Shown here in pieces: positions 1 to 11,744 of a stretch of DNA of 64,000 nucleotides. The first letter of the stretch is position 1. Every line of letters starts with the position of its first letter. Source of the stretch: Massariosphaeria phaeospora (Eukaryota > Ascomycota > Dothideomycetes > Pleosporales); the NCBI GenBank assembly GCA_011032825.1, contig JAADJZ010000008.1, positions 1,550,001-1,614,000 on the forward strand. Reading direction: 5' to 3'. The notes beneath the pieces are model-generated. The model was given only the letters and a program-made list of their open reading frames with translations, had not been told where the DNA came from and made no database searches. A program made the position numbers and the translations under genes.

Positions 1-49
1 TGGGCGGTAGGGGCTTTTGGAGCCTCGTGCAGAGAGCTTGGAGAGCCAT
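1..49 (-). CDS. Possible 5' end of a gene running off the left edge
   Basis: Reading the minus strand, an ATG at 49-47 sits in a strong fungal start context (CACACCATGGCT) after a CA-rich leader, and the frame stays open to the edge (begins MALQALCTRLQKPLPP). Only about 16 codons are visible, so the product cannot be identified. It could also be a chance ATG. Confidence 0.35.
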   Translation of the reverse strand, partial: MALQALCTRLQKPLPP

Positions 50-496
50 GGTGTGGGTGGTGGTGAGAGGTGGTTGATTTAGTTGGATGCTGTGTTGTTG
101 GGAAAAGGAAGGTGGGTTTATGTATAGGGTAGTGAGACATGGGTTTGTTTGGGATGGAAACACGTCGGAATTGCATGGTAGGCGTGTATGTGACAAATTC
201 CTTTTGATACTGATGAACGGCAGACAAATTTCCTGAGACAACATCGCGAAAAGTGTCTTTGGTTTCTTTGTCTTCATTGAATTTCGATTCTACAAACACA
301 AATAGAGTGAAGGAATGCGCAGAGATGGGGAGGACGACATGGTGTGTTATCAAACACATTTGAAAAAGACTGCAACGTAACGAAGTTGCTAGGATATCGC
401 GGTACCGCCCTCTTACGCTTGACCCGGAAAAGCAGAAGCAAATCTAAGTCTGAATAAGCATGATGTTTGGCCTGATGACTGCTTTGCCTGATCATC
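50..496. other. Intergenic, no gene recognised
   Basis: Probable promoter of the partial minus-strand gene at the left edge plus the 3' flank of the cupin gene. The part just upstream of position 49 is rich in CAACC/CACC on the minus strand, as fungal 5' leaders often are. No coding similarity was seen. Confidence 0.4.
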
Positions 497-1305
497 TCAG
501 GCTCTCTTAGCGTGCAAATAAGTCTCCCACTCTTCCTTCTCCGTATACCTCTCCATCAACGCTCGATAGCCCATCAGCCGTCCTACCGCCGCAACGGTGG
601 CTTGGAGCTTCCATGGAACCCACCATCTCAACGGTCCTAGCCAAAACGCTCGCGGGAACATGACCATAGCTGTATCACTGGCATGTCTAACAGTGTCAGC
701 TTAGTACAGTAACCGAGTCCGGGCCACGCATATGCACTTACTGCGTCACCATAATCTGTATCATGTCCATCTTTGCCTTCTTCTCATGGATATCCGATAC
801 ATATTGAAGCAAGTTCTCAAAGAAGAGACGATCCATGGGCGAACTTACACTGTCCGGATGGGCCCATACGTAAAGCACCTATACTTCATTATTATCAACG
901 ATATTAGGGTCTTTCAAATCAGAAACTCACGGTATCCTCAACATCCTCCTCGCCACAAGGCCAAAACGTATGTGGTCGCCACGGCACAATCTCTTGTGGA
1001 GTATTGGCGCTTGTCCACATGCGGTCCTGAGCTTCATAACCGTCCGTGGTCCCGACCTTACCTTGCACAACGAAGAAGGTTTCGCTTTGGGCGAAGTGTA
1101 GATGCGCGCATGAGGACACTATGATTAAATTAGACTCTAGGAGACCAAGAATGAGAGTGGCGCGAGGACGGATTTGAAATGCGTACGTTGCTTTGAGAGG
1201 GGGAGGAGGCTCTAAGAACTCGAGGATGAAAGCCCCTGAGAAGAGAGTGCGAGGGCCGGAGATTACTTTAGCGGATTCCAGCGCGGATACGTCGATTTTA
1301 CCCAT
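497..1305 (-). CDS. Cupin-domain protein, three exons
   Basis: Exons read 1305-931, 878-742 and 686-497, giving 233 residues; introns have donors GTGAGT and GTAAGT and acceptors TATAG and GTTAG. The cupin motif 1 is visible in exon 1 as HLHFAQSETFFVVQGKV (His-x-His, Glu and Gly in the expected spacing), followed by a motif-2-like stretch ending in PWRPHTFWP. The C-terminal half (HPDSVSSPMDRLFFENLLQY, then FPRAFWLGPLRWWVPW) resembles small fungal cupins found near oxidoreductases and secondary-metabolism genes. Such proteins bind a metal or a small ligand; the substrate here is unknown. No signal peptide is obvious, so a cytosolic location is inferred. An upstream in-frame ATG at 1383 would add 26 residues; 1305 was chosen because the cupin-like sequence starts soon after. 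No neighbour suggests its pathway. Confidence 0.78.
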
Positions 1306-3202
1306 GATTTCGAGATGAATGGACTGAACGCAAGTAACAGACAGAGAAAAGACCAATGGATTTAGGGAAACTGGAGACATCAACTGGGATCAGAGACTAT
1401 ATGACAACTTAAAGTCGAGGTCCGCGCGCATCTGCAGGTTGACTTTCTTAGTGGATCAAAATATCACCAAGTTCCAGGACCCGCGTTGCCGCTGCGCTAG
1501 CTATGCTTACACATACCTTATTTCACGAAACCACCATTTGTCAATCCGATGCACCTCAAGGATTCAACGTACGTAGCATCACTTGTAGTATCTAGCTATC
1601 CACAACGGGATATAGCGCTTAAAAAGAAATGTACTAGTGTTGCTGATGCAAAGTGCTAGGGGGTCTATTGGGGGCGGATACCGAAAAGCGGCCAAGCTTC
1701 GTCATCATCTGCGAATGCTCGAAGCTGAAAGAGTAAATTAGAGAAAGAGGAGCAAGAGCTAAAGTCTGGAACGGATAGGGCCTAAACAAATGAGGCTTCG
1801 CTATGAGCTCGCGAAAACTTTCTCTGCAGTCGGAGTCTAGGACGAAAGTTAACGTCAATGAATAGGACTGTCCTAGCTTCGCAAGTCTGGTCGAAAATGT
1901 CCTACCTCTGTAGGCACCAGGTGGTATTATCTTAAACAACCAGCCGAAGACCAGCAAAATCCCAGGTAAGTAAATGAGGGTGCTGCGAGCGGTTGAAGAT
2001 TTCTTCCCCGAGTGCCACCCGAAGAATACTAGTGATTCTAGTGTACCAGTATCGAGACACCCAGGATTTAGAAATTGCTTGTGGTTTGAAAGAGGAGAGA
2101 TAGATCTATTCATTTGGGTGTGTTGAGACGCAGCCTTGAAAAGAGGGAGCAGGACGTCAAGACGTGGATGACCTCGGAAACCCCTCCCCTTTCCGTCCGA
2201 AGATGCGCTAAGCCTAACTCAGGAACGGCTGGGCTTGGCACTGGAACCAACCTCCTCCAAGTTTCTGTGTCTTCCGACCTACCCCACACTCTCGCATCAA
2301 CATGTTCGCACAACACTCTGCTTACCTTCTAGCGGCCATTATTTGACACTGCGTAACTTATATTTGCACATACGAAAACTTTCTTCCCGTAACTCCTTTT
2401 CGATCGAGGTATAGCAGATGTCCAAGATCCGCACCTTTCAAGGCTATCTTACAACACAACCGCTGCCACTAGAGGATTCTGAGTGGGACTCCGGGACGCG
2501 AGACGACCCGCCGTCATACAATGGAAACCATCTTCGGCGCATCAGTTCTTCAAGCCGCCCGTTGGTTTCCGTGAGCCGGCGAATGATTTGGTTGCTGTTG
2601 ATGGAACTCAACGAACTTGTTTGAGCAGCAACATGATCATGATGTCGAACACCTAAGCTGGTAATGATTATCAGAAGCTTGCGGTGTTCTTGGCGCAGAA
2701 CAGAAGGACACGGGCTCGAATATATGTCACAGCATATGAGCCGCGTTCTGTACGTGCTACTCAGTACTCCGGCAGCCAATGCTTGAGGTCGAACAGGAAC
2801 TCGAGCGACACATTGAAAATAGTGCACCTCTAGCTTCGACCGTTAGAAATGAGCAGTGGTAGCAAGCGCTTTGTGGGCCCAAACACAGCTACCTAACTAC
2901 CCCACTCACGAATATTGGACGTCCAGTATAGGATCTCGTACGCTGCTCAACACTTGGCAAAGTGATGCAACTGCTGCCTTCTTGGGGGACAAGCGCTAAG
3001 TCTGATCATCTGAACTCTCATCGATCTCAAGTCTCAACCCCTCGCCTGTCATCCATCTCGACCTTGCTGACTTTTGAGTTTGGCCTGATCCTGTCTCTTA
3101 TTCTGGAGCCCAGTCTGCTACAATGAAATAAAGGCCAGCCTCAATTCCGTGAACCTCGCTGAAATTTCTCAGTTCCATCTTACTTCTTACGAAGTTGTAA
3201 AC
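1306..3202. other. Intergenic, nothing recognised
   Basis: About 1.9 kb between the cupin gene and the NLR-like pseudogene. Short open frames exist on both strands (for example minus 1634-2113 and 2444-2827), but none has a recognisable domain, signal peptide or convincing exon structure. The last few hundred bases would be the promoter of the plus-strand gene starting at 3203. Confidence 0.5.
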
Positions 3203-6200
3203 ATGAGTAGCCCTCCAGAAAAAGCATCCTGTATGGGGAGACTCAGAAGATTTTTTGGCCGAAGTGGAAAACATGAGAGATTGGGCGTGGGGCCAACGAG
3301 CGGACCGCCGACTACTACATCACAATCACAACCGAATCCCTCGTCGAATGCTCAACTAGTCGCATCCTCTGACCTATCGCTACGAGAGTCAACAAAGAAC
3401 AATGCCTCTACCGGTGGCTCACAGCCAATAAACGCTATCCAGGAGAGGACTGTGTGCAACTCTGCTAGAAACGAATTATGGTCCAGGGCGTTTAAGACTC
3501 ATCAAGAAGAAGATCCGAAACTTACGCAGATCTTTGAGGCGGTTTTGAGAGATGACTTAAGAGATGACGCGATAACCTACGGATGAACATATATTCTCCC
3601 CAAGGTTCACGTTAGCTGTGGTGGAAAAACAAAAGCGTTATATGGAAAGCAAGCAATGGACTTATTCATGGTCTGGAAAGCCGCGCACAGTCCGCGATAC
3701 TGCGGAAAGCATACTCACAACAGCTGAAAAGGTCATCAGCCTCGTATCGGTGGGCATGTCTTCCGCGCCGCCTTTTGTTTCCCTCCCCTGGAGCATGACC
3801 ACAAGTCTAACCGCCTTCGTCATGAGCGACCTCGACGCCACAAACAACGCTGTTGACGGGCTGAAGGAAGTCACCGGCGTGCTAGCAAACTATAGCTACG
3901 TGGAGGGCGAATTTCTGCGCAATGATCTTACTCGAGAGGACTTCGGGGATATCGTGCTTCCTCTCTATACCGCCATTTTCGAATACCAAGCCAGAGCCGT
4001 CCAATACTTCGGACGCAGCACTTTGAAACGTTTTGGTCTCAATACCCTGACAGCAGAACCATGGGCGCATGCAATAGACAAAGTCAGAAACCTCGAACGG
4101 ACGTGTCAAATTTCAATCCAAGCACTCAGCAGTCGATTGAATCGGGTAGGGTTCGACAACATTGCGGACATGTCGAGACAAGGCATAAAGCTCATGGAAC
4201 GGATCCGTCAGGATATCATTGGGGACCAGAAATACAAAGAGCGTATTGAGCAATGGATCTCGCTTATAGACCCGTTCTAGGATCATAAGGACATACGAAA
4301 TGGAATTGGCGATGAGCACTTCGAATCCGGCCAATGGCTCCTGACCCATGAGACAGTTTTCGGCAGCTGGAAGAATGCACAACACGGCATATTGGTTCTC
4401 AAAGGAGTCGTGGGTTCGGGAAAGACCTCAGTAACATCGATGGTCATTCAGCAGCTATTGGCTAAAGGACAGCTCGCCTTCTTCTATTGTTCTGCCAACG
4501 CCTCACCTCATAATCCAACCGGAACAGCCCATGATGTTACCAGCAATATCTTCCAGAGTATTCTCGCTCAGTGTTCAATCCATTTGAATGGCACTGTCTC
4601 TGAAAAGATTCGGGTCGATTTTGATAAGAGCGATCGAAAGTCGCCCGGAGGTTGTGATATGACACTCGGTCTGGTCATGTCCAAACTCAAGGAAATTCTG
4701 CAGGAGCGAGAGAACGAACAACACACGTGTGTTTTTGATGCTCTAGACGAATGCAAAGACCACAGCACATTCCTATCATGTGTAGCTGAGTTGATGAAAG
4801 CAGTACCTAAGCTACGAGTCTTTGTCTCTACTCGCTTTGGTATTGACGTAAGCGACTACTTCGAGGAGCATCGGGTGTTAAGCATTGGGTCACACAATAT
4901 AGGCGACATAGACACCTACGTTGAGAAAGAGATTTCCAAACGTGGAACAAAATTGAGCCCGCTACAATCTGATCGTTTGCAAAAAGCCCTTGTTAGGCAT
5001 TCAGAAGGCGTGTAAGTGCCACAGTTTCTCTTCACGGATCTTCTCTCACACTATGCAGGTTTAGATGGGTCGTGTTGGAGATGGACCTGTTTTTCCCACG
5101 GACCAAGCATCGGCTGCAGTCACCGGACATCGACCGCAGACTTGATAAGCTGGAGAATTCTAGAGCAAATGCAGTCGAGCGTCTGTTCCAGGCATATGAA
5201 GAGATATATCAGAATGCACTTGGGGATTCTGAGGATGAAACCGGCCGCCACATCGTCAAGAGTGCTATGAAGTGGGTCCTATGCTCCTTCATTCAACTAA
5301 ATGGCTACTGCCTCGAGGACGCGGTGTCTATCTCACCAGACGGTACAGAACAAGATATTTTTGCCATCACGATCCTTGAGTATTGTGGCAACTTCATCGT
5401 CAGAGTCTCTGACTACAGTATAAAGCTTGCTCATTTGTCGGTCAGGCAGTTCTTCGAAGACCGCAAGGGATTCGAGTTCTCACCGCCACAACAGCACCTC
5501 CACGTTGCTCTCAGTTGTGTGCATCTTGTGCTCAACGCCTTCAATGGAAATTGGGTTCACATATCTATGCTACCGTATGCGGAACGGTATTGGCCAATAC
5601 ATTGTCGCGTAGCGGGGGCTCGCCCAGCTATCATGTCGATGGAGCTTTCCAGACTAGGGCAATCTCGACTGGACCGCAGTACTTACCCTTATTCTGTGAA
5701 TCCATTACTTTTTCATATCGCCTCGGGAGGAGATCTCATTTCTGCCGATGATTTGGGAAATTCACTGATGCATTTCATGATAATGCAGGCTAACATCTCT
5801 GGATTGTATCAGCTCCTCCGCGTCGATCCACACTTGGAACGTTTGCGACTTCTCAGTCACAAGAACAAAGCGGGCAACCTACCCGTTCATCTTGCTGCTC
5901 TCAGATCTCTGATTGCAGCAGGTTCGAAGATCGACGTGGTCAACCGGAACGGACAGACCCCTTGCCATACAATTGTCATGCTTGAGTTTTACGAGATGAC
6001 ACAGTGGATAGCTCAGCTCGGTCAAGAAATCTACGACGAGCATAGAAACAGCCTCCTGCACTACGCAGCTTTTTTCAACAACACCAGTGCAATCCGACTA
6101 CTAGTCGAAGCTGGATGGGATAAAGACGCTCGTAACTGTGATGATAACACACCTCTGCACCTTGCTGCATATGGCGAATCGTTAGCTGCGTATCAGACAC

Positions 6201-8430
6201 TGGTGTCTATCAAAGCATCTCCTCAGTTGGTTAACGCCGAGGGTGAACTAGCCGCAGACTTATTTAGCAGGTCGACTTATGAGGTAACTGGAATTGATAG
6301 TGTGACATCCTCTACTCTCATTACACTCGATTCTATTTCATGCGACCGACCTCGCATCATTATCGATGATCCGGAAATAAACTCTTGCAGCTATTGCGAC
6401 CTGGGACGCTGGCTAGACCCGTCTCAGCAAGGCTTACAGCACGATTTTCACAACCCACATATAAGAAGAACTCCAGGACGATCGGACTGTAGGCTCTGCT
6501 TCTTTTTCTACGATATCATTATGGGATTGTGTTACGAAGCAGGGGAGTTTTACCAAATCAGAGCACGGCTACACTCCAACATTAGAAATGTTGACCTCGG
6601 TAGAGACATCTTGATCCTTACTTCTGCAAACGCTGAAATTGAGGTGGAGCTTTGTGTGGACGCAGAAGGTAAGTTTCACTAAGAGACAATCCCATCGCCG
6701 TATACGTTCCCAAGCACAGCTGAAATCTCATTTGGGAGGCTGACTTCAATTAGAAAGTTGCAACTACCTAGCTGGCGATGTGCTACCTGGAAGAATGCTT
6801 GCGGAAGAGAATCGCGAAAAGCATAATGCGAGTATCATATCGCAATGGATCCGAGACTGCCACTTACATCAGGTCTGCTCTAAACCCATCGAAAGCACAA
6901 TCCCACGACGTCTTATTGATGTCGGACTAGACCCTGGCGCAATCACGCCTCGGATTATCGACACTGAAGATCTTCCAAATCTAGAAGATGTGAATTTTGT
7001 CTACTTATGCCATACCAACAGTGCCTACGTGGATGATGAGGATAATTTTAATGCTGCAAGGCCAAATTTCAGTAAACCAATTCAAGATGCTATGCGGTTA
7101 TGCTCAAATCTGGGCTATAAATACCTCTTATCACGACTTTATGTGTAAACGAAGTTGCAGGGGCCTTTGTACTTCTATCTTTTGGCTTTGGCGCTTTTTT
7201 AAAAAAAACCACAATAAATACCTCTTCGTGGAGGCTCTCTGCGTTGGTGAAGACTTACAGGACGACAGGGTAACTCAAGCGAAATCCGTGGGCGCTTACG
7301 TTGAGTCAGCCGACCTCGTTCTAATGGCAACACCCGGGTCAATTCTTGACAGGAGACCTGCCACATCCGTGTCTTTACGAGCTTGCATTGAAGGCGAGTC
7401 TAGCATGAATCGGCCCTTCACTTTGCAACTCCGCCAGTCGCTGGCAGGTCCAAGGAAGATGATCGAAGATCAAACACGCTGGTATACCTGGAGACTTCTT
7501 GAGGTAATACTAGCTCGGCGCATCGTACTATTCGCCACAGAACAACTGTGCTGGTCCTGTTGTGAATGTCAGCGATGCGAGGGGAGCACCGCTATTCTCC
7601 CGACTTGGCTGGAGCCACTACATGCGTTCAGATACCGGCTCAGTGAGCTCAAGCAAGATAAAAGCCAAGCTAAAACGGAGGTATGGTATTACTGGAGATC
7701 GCTTGTTGAGCTGAGCTCTCGAGTTCGTTGTGAAGATGATCGGCTCCCTGCCTTGAAGTGGATCATAGAGAGTTTGTCTGCAATCTTTTACAGCTATGGC
7801 CTTGACTCTACGCATCACGCCGGTCTTTGGAGAGAGTGTGCACTCGCGGGACTGCTTTGGAGATCCAATTATCCATTCGATGAGGTTGAATCCAACCAGC
7901 GTGGTGCCATAATACCTTCGTGGAGTTGAGCTTCAAGTAAAGCCGAGGTCTCGTACCGTCTCGCTTCAGGCTTGAAGTTGAATGAGCCAGCAACCGGATT
8001 ATTGCGCGTTGTGGACGTGACGGAAGAAGACAGCACCTCTATCTTGCATGTGTCAGCACTGCTGAAACCTGCATCAGACTGCCCTGGCCGCGATCTTCAC
8101 GAGTATTACTTCGATGCTGCAACACAAGATTATCCCAGCCGTGAATACATCGCACGTTGGAACAAAGAGGCTACACTCGAGGAACGAGCCGACATAACCC
8201 CCATGATCTCGGACATCACCTCAGACTATTCCCAAATTCCAGAACTGACCTTCCTCATCGTGGCTCCCTGGACCTTCCGACCTTCTTTGAAAATATCTGA
8301 CGCTAGATGGGTGGGCTTGATACTCTCGCAGGTCAGCGAGGGGAGATATGTGAGGAGAGGTGTCTTCCTCGGGGAAACGTGCGATACGAGTCTTGACGGC
8401 TGGGAAAGAAGGGATGTTGAGCTGTGCTAG
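3203..8430 (+). pseudogene. Decayed NACHT-ankyrin-HET (NLR-like) gene
   Basis: A single broken gene can be followed across 5.2 kb. Order: a basic N-terminus; a NACHT-associated N-terminal (NWD-type) region at about 3620-4280; a NACHT NTPase with P-loop GVVGSGKTS near 4405 and Walker B-like VFDALDEC near 4735; ankyrin-type repeats at about 5750-6220 (SLLHYAAFFNNTSAIRLLVEAG, TPLHLAA); a cysteine motif CSYCDLGRWL then SDCRLCFFFYD; and a HET-type domain (6754-7929) with the end LRTR/APSWSWAS-like region and a C-terminal tail. Two introns look normal (5012-5058, 6669-6753). Lesions: a +1 frame change at 3576-3583, an in-frame TAG at 4278, a 97-bp frame-breaking insertion at 7130, and TGA at 7927 within SW-stop-AS. 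Fungal NACHT and HET proteins act in nonself recognition and heterokaryon incompatibility. This copy should make no full-length protein unless the lesions are assembly errors; a fusion of two neighbouring genes is the alternative reading. Confidence 0.8.
7117..7226. repeat. 13-bp direct repeat bracketing an insertion in the HET region
   Basis: ATAAATACCTCTT occurs at 7117-7129 and again at 7214-7226. Removing one copy plus the 84 bp between them restores the reading frame and the HET core (GYKYLFVEALCVGED, compare the family's RYLWVDSLCIIQD). No GT-AG or AT-AC boundary can be placed on the 97-bp unit, so it does not look like an intron. The insert holds TTTTTTAAAAAAAA near its right end but no recognisable TIR. 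It is either a target-site-duplicating insertion or a repair-associated templated insertion. Confidence 0.75.
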
Positions 8431-9912
8431 AGGACGGGCGTGGTCTCACGGAAACAAGGAACGGCCGAAAACCCAAGAGTGGCTAACATGGCCATGGATT
8501 GCTTCGTGTTGAACGCTGAAGACTGGAAGAATTTGGTGCGCAGGGAGCTGTCATCGGATTGACAAATGTCTACGACGGATGGCCCCACTACTACCTAGGA
8601 CCAACGCTGAAATCAACCGCACTTTACGTTCACGACCACAGCTTATCCCATCAAACCATTCTACAATGCACCAACCAACTCAAACAGCAAACATCCATCA
8701 AACGAAGCCCTAACAAGGCACCCCCCCAACCAAACGACACGCAAACGGCGGAGGCAAAAAGACTTGAAAAGACAAAAAACAACTCCAATTCCCGCTTTCA
8801 TCAGCTCTTTCATATCCATTATCGCCGTTCCATCGGAACTGAACTGAATTGCTTCTATCTCTATTTACCAAAAATACAAAAGGGCTCCGCATTTCCTACC
8901 TCCTTCTTTTCTTTCCGCTAAGAGAAGAGATCGTCCATCTCCTCTGGCCCATCATTATATCACAATGTATTTGCTCGGAGTTCGGTGTCTTGCGGCTTTA
9001 ACTTAAGAATCGAACTGGAACGAACCGAACTGGGAGCATTGCAAGGTACTTAGGGACTCAACGCTCCTTCGTATGCGTTTTAAACAAAACACGCACTGCC
9101 TCGCCTGCAATTGAATAATTAGCGCGCGCATACATATGCTTCCTTCCATAAAAAACCTTCTTTTCTTGTAGATTCTCCTGCACAAGCCAAACCGAATAGC
9201 AGACCTAAGTCTTGTATTCCCACGCCCAACTTCCACCTGTCACCTATCCTAAGTCGTATCACCTCTCCACATGCAACCCAGTAAATACAGTGCAGTGCAG
9301 TACAACGCAAAGCCACACAACCATCCCAATCCCACACGCCACACCCCTCTCCACCTCCCCCCCTCCCTTCCCTTCCCAACCCCACCTACCCATTCGCATC
9401 CACCCACTCCACCAACTCTTCCACCAAACACCTATCTATCTACCCGTCGGTCTACCCATCTATCACAACATCATTATGCATATCTCCCAGATGCCATACT
9501 CTCAGGTGCCATACTCCCAATCAATCAACCAACCAATTGAAACCTGCCGACGCTACTACACGCGCACAATTCAGTTCAGTTCAAGTATCTCCGCGTCAGT
9601 AACCATCTATCGTGATAGCCCTGCTCGCTAACACGAATTCCTAAGCCGGCCCCCTATCTCCCCGAACCGAACCACGAACCAAGATCGATAGGTACCACAT
9701 GGAGTAGAGTAGAGTAGGTCTTTGACAGTCACTTACTTACTTACGTCCTGCTTACCCACCTACCCACCTACACACCCAAAAACCCACTCCGACTTTCGAG
9801 CAAATACCTCTAAATGATTCGAAAGCAAAGCCAGTCAGTCGACCGAGAGAGGAAGCGGATAGAGAGAACATTAGGGTCAATTGCTGCATAGGCAATATGT
9901 ATTAAACGCATA
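8431..9912. other. Intergenic, C/A-rich tracts, no gene recognised
   Basis: The stretch 8640-9800 is strongly biased to C and A/T on the plus strand with almost no G (CCTACCCACCTACCC-like runs at 9320-9480 and 9740-9790), typical of a fungal promoter or leader, but no coding frame with a known domain follows; the Fot1-like element begins at 9913. A gene whose body was displaced by the transposon is possible but not shown. Confidence 0.4.
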
Positions 9913-9976
9913 ACGTATTCTACTATCACCTCGGCCAACCCATCACCTCGGCCAAAAAGGCTTGGCAGCACCAACT
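9913..9976 (+). repeat. Left TIR of Fot1-like copy A
   Basis: Contains two direct copies of CACCTCGGCCAA spaced 17 bp apart, whereas the right TIR has only one. The shared inner part is AAAAAGGCTTGGCAGCACC. The repeats are likely transposase-binding sites, by analogy with pogo-family elements. Confidence 0.88.
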
Positions 9977-9992
9977 CCCTCATTAACGCGAC

Positions 9993-11694
9993 ATGCCTCA
10001 ACAACAAAACGCGCAGCTATCTAATTAAAAAGGCAGAATTCAGCTTGCCTTTCATGCCTATACTGCACGCCAATTTCGAAGCCTCCACTGCGCTGCTGAG
10101 GTATTTAGCATACCTCCTTCAACCTTAACTGACCGATACAACGGAATCACGCACATCCTTGAAAGACGTAACGGCCGACAGAAGCTTACTACGACTAAAG
10201 AGCAGACGATTGTCTGATATATCCTCAACCTTGATTCGCAAGGATTCGCGCCCCGGCTGTGCGAGGTGGCAGATATGGCTGATAAAGTGCTAGGTGTGCG
10301 CGGTGGCGAGCCAGTTGGCAAACACTAGGCTGAGCGCTTTGTGACGCGCTCAGATGAACTCAAGATAGCTTTCAATCGAGCAAAGGATAGGCAGAGAATA
10401 CTCCAGGAGGATCCAGAGATAATTGGCGCGTGGTTCAAGCTGGTAGAGGAGACTAAAGCCAAGTACGGCGTCCACGACGACGATGTGCACAACTTTGACG
10501 AGACTAGCTTCCAGATAGGCGTGATTGGCTCTATGAAGGTCGTCACAGGCGCAGAGAGACGTGCTCGGCCAGAGCTTGTTCAGCCAGGCGATCGCGAGTG
10601 GGTTACGGTCATCCAGAGCGTGTGCGCTGCTGGGTACGCGACCTCGCCCTTCATCATCTACAAGGGACGCGTCCACATCTCTGCGTGGTATAAGGAGGCT
10701 TCAATACCGCGCGATTGGAAGCTCTCAGTGTCAGAGAACGGCTGGACAAACAACGCCCTAGGTCTAGAGTAGTTGAAGCACTTTGACGCGCATACAAAGA
10801 CGCGCCAGGTGGGGGTATACCAGCTGCTTATTCTAGACGGCCATGAGAGCCACCAATCTCAGGATTTCAAGGACTATTGCCTTGAGAACAAGATTCTAAC
10901 TCTCTGCATGCCTCCCTACTCGTCGCACATCCTCTAGCTGCTTGACGTAGTCTGCTTTTTGCCGCTGAAGCGCAAGTACTTCTAGCGCGTTAGAGACTTA
11001 GCACGCCGACGCGTTTTCTATATCAACAAAGAAGGCTTCTTCTTAGCCTTTAAAGACGCGTTTTTTGACGTATTTACAGAAAAGAACTGCTGCAAGGCCT
11101 TTAAAGCGTCAAGGATAGTTCCTATCAACGCGCAGGTAGTGTTAGATCGCCTTGAAGTGCAGCTGCGTACCCTACCAGCACCTCTATACCTAGAGACGCC
11201 GTGGCAGTCAAAGACTCCAAGCAATACGCACGAGTTTGGATCTTAGTCAAAGCTAGTACGCGATTCTTTTCTTCGATCACTTGTTACAGCTTAGGCTGGC
11301 TTCTCGCAGCTTATAAAAGGTAGTGAACTTATGCTGCACTAAAACGCTCTTCTTGCTGCCCGCAATAAAGAGCTTGAAAAGCAATTAGCAAAGCTTACAA
11401 AGCAGAAATCGCGTAAGCGCAAGCGGATCTAGCAGGGTGGTACTATAGAGTATAGGACTGCTGCAGCGCAGGTAGCCGCTGAGGCGTCTGCAGCGCCTCA
11501 GCGATCTAAGAAGGCTTGTAGTAGTAGTAATCAAGAACTGGCTCAACCAGCTCTACGGCGCTGTAGGAACTGTAGCAGAACTGGGCATAACGCGCGAACG
11601 TGCAAAAAAGATACAGAGATATATTCTAAATTAGATGCAAGCACAACGTACGTAGGTTCCTTGTTTAATAGCGATGAAATTAAAGAGGCGTAAC
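9993..11694 (+). pseudogene. DDE transposase of Fot1-like copy A, inactivated
   Basis: The start is an ATG at 9993 (MPQQQNAQLS). One frame runs to 11694 through stops, almost all TAG or TAA in places where the family has Gln or Trp. Readable parts: helix-turn-helix-like N-terminus (AAEVFSIPPSTLTDR), first catalytic Asp in HNFDETSFQIG (near 10,498), second in LLILDGHESHQ (near 10,836), third in SSHI-stop-LLDVVCF (near 10,944), a basic region (QKSRKRKRI), and a C-terminal zinc knuckle CRNCSRTGHNARTC. The three acidic residues survive; only the stops kill it. The length (about 565 codons) is normal for Fot1 relatives. Confidence 0.88.
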
Positions 11695-11744
11695 GTGAGT
11701 TGGTGCTGCCAAGCCTTTTTGGCCGAGGTGATAGTGGAATACGT
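11695..11744 (-). repeat. Right TIR of Fot1-like copy A
   Basis: Inverted match to 9913-9976, missing one 17-bp unit. It ends in ACGT followed by the TA duplication. Confidence 0.88.

Larger units (their letters stand above)
9913..11744 (+). mobile_element. Complete Fot1/pogo-like DNA transposon, copy A
   Basis: The element is 1,832 bp, flanked by TA at 9911-9912 and 11745-11746. Both ends start ACGTATTCYACTATCACC and are inverted relative to each other, then share GGCTTGGCAGCACCAACTC. This is the layout of Fot1-type Tc1/mariner elements. It lies in gene space and retains near-normal base composition, unlike its relatives at 18,081, 33,556 and 35,139, which are saturated with C-to-T changes. 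The transposase reading frame can still be followed in one frame with about ten stop codons, so it is not autonomous. Confidence 0.92.

Noticed and set aside
1634..2113. 159-codon minus-strand frame as a gene
   Set aside because: No domain, no convincing start context, and it is not supported by exon-like structure; treated as chance.
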